Translations under genes and position numbers: made by a program
Part shown: positions 6,057 through 6,317 of the stretch, one piece after another
Numbering within the stretch: position 1 is the first letter of the stretch
Layout of the letters: every line of letters begins with the position of its first letter
Source of the DNA: Cyanobacteria bacterium OH_CFB_184
Lineage (GTDB): Bacteria; Cyanobacteriota; Vampirovibrionia; Gastranaerophilales; Gastranaerophilaceae
Direction of reading: 5' to 3'
NCBI GenBank assembly: GCA_023414155.1
Contig: JAEZOG010000015.1
Coordinates: forward strand, 1 to 6,317
Length of the DNA stretch: 6,317 nt
Notes under the pieces: model-generated
What the model was told of the DNA's origin: nothing
The model's database searches: none
What the model saw: only the letters and a program-made list of their open reading frames with translations

Positions 6057-6317
6057 ATGAATAAAGTAAATATTAAGGAAAATGGCTTTTCCATCGCTGA
6101 AGCGTTGATAACATTAATGATTGTAAGTCTTATTATCGCAGCAGTAATACCTGTCGTCACAAAAAGACAAATGACTTCTGATTCGATGTGGAAATACGCG
6201 AAGAATAACTCAGATATATTTTATGGGTTAGGTAATTCTCAAGCTACAATTATCGGTGGAGTTTCAGTACCTGAGGGATCAAAAAACCCTAGAATAGTTG
6301 CGATTACCCCTTTAGAC
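6057..6317 (+). CDS. Type IV prepilin-like / type II pseudopilin-like protein, 3'-partial
   Basis: The 87 visible codons begin with a class III (prepilin) signal. A 10-residue leader, MNKVNIKENG, is followed by F-S-I-A-E-A-L-I-T-L and a hydrophobic helix running to about residue 34, then T-K-R. The G10^F11 junction is the expected prepilin-peptidase cleavage and N-methylation site, and Glu15 is the +5 glutamate used in pilus assembly. The rest (W45, Y47, 'NNSDIFYGLGNSQATIIGG') starts the globular domain, which continues past the window, so pilin cannot be told from minor pseudopilin or competence-type pilin. ATG 6057 is preferred: an in-frame TAG lies at 6021-6023, and the only alternative, GTG 6030, would lengthen the leader to 19 residues. 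The ribosome site is poor (only GGT about 7 bases upstream). It has its own promoter, so it is probably not dependent on the adhesin transcript. Confidence 0.85.
   Translation, partial: MNKVNIKENGFSIAEALITLMIVSLIIAAVIPVVTKRQMTSDSMWKYAKNNSDIFYGLGNSQATIIGGVSVPEGSKNPRIVAITPLD

Noticed and set aside
5918..6160. An 80-codon open frame on the minus strand across the intergenic region
   Set aside because: It overlaps the promoter dyad and the conserved prepilin signal. The plus-strand prepilin motif is decisive for the coding strand here.
1..6317. CRISPR array, tRNA or rRNA gene, insertion sequence
   Set aside because: No short direct repeats with unique spacers, no recognisable tRNA or rRNA segments, and no transposase or terminal inverted repeats were seen. 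Coding sequence fills nearly all of the window.

Overview
The window is AT-rich bacterial DNA. It holds one very long gene that enters from the left edge, a 247-base intergenic region crowded with inverted repeats, and the first 87 codons of a second gene on the same strand that leaves at the right edge.

The long gene (2-5809, + strand) is open from the first bases of the window. Its true start, any signal peptide and any N-terminal secretion domain therefore lie upstream, and the ATG at 209 is an internal Met codon, not a credible start. The visible 1,935 residues look like the shaft and C-terminus of a giant secreted beta-solenoid protein of the filamentous haemagglutinin / leukotoxin-LktA-like adhesin type. 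The composition is rich in Asn, Ser, Thr, Asp, Ile and Lys, cysteine is almost absent, rungs of about 19 residues recur, and there are many diverged blocks built around an S/N-I-G turn. Four things interrupt or decorate the solenoid: an Ala/Gln/Glu/Asn-rich helical segment of about 170 residues (671-1189), an aromatic and basic insert (2492-2655), a pair of 74-residue tandem repeats with an almost invariant 22-residue core (4391-4834), and a low-complexity Ser/Asn/Thr tail with no visible anchor (5381-5806). Residue numbers in this annotation count from the first complete codon at base 2.

The intergenic region (5810-6056) contains a good sigma-70-type promoter, TTGAAA-16 bp-TATAAT, aimed at the second gene. 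A perfect 13-bp inverted repeat is centred on its -10 box and looks like an operator. At least four further short inverted repeats lie upstream. I see no convincing intrinsic terminator for the long gene.

The second gene (6057 to beyond 6317) starts with a type IV prepilin / type II pseudopilin leader: a short basic N-terminus, a G^F cleavage site, Glu at +5 of the mature chain, and a long hydrophobic helix. Its globular domain is mostly outside the window.

Organism: the protein types imply a Gram-negative (diderm) cell envelope. The 'AEALITL' style of prepilin helix, the AT-rich coding and the LktA-like adhesin together recall gut Gastranaerophilales (Melainabacteria, non-photosynthetic relatives of cyanobacteria). 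AT-rich uncultured gut Alphaproteobacteria are an alternative. This placement is inference from style, not from a marker gene. Both genes make surface or secreted products, so the region is best read as a cell-surface/adhesion locus. Nothing here proves that the two act together.
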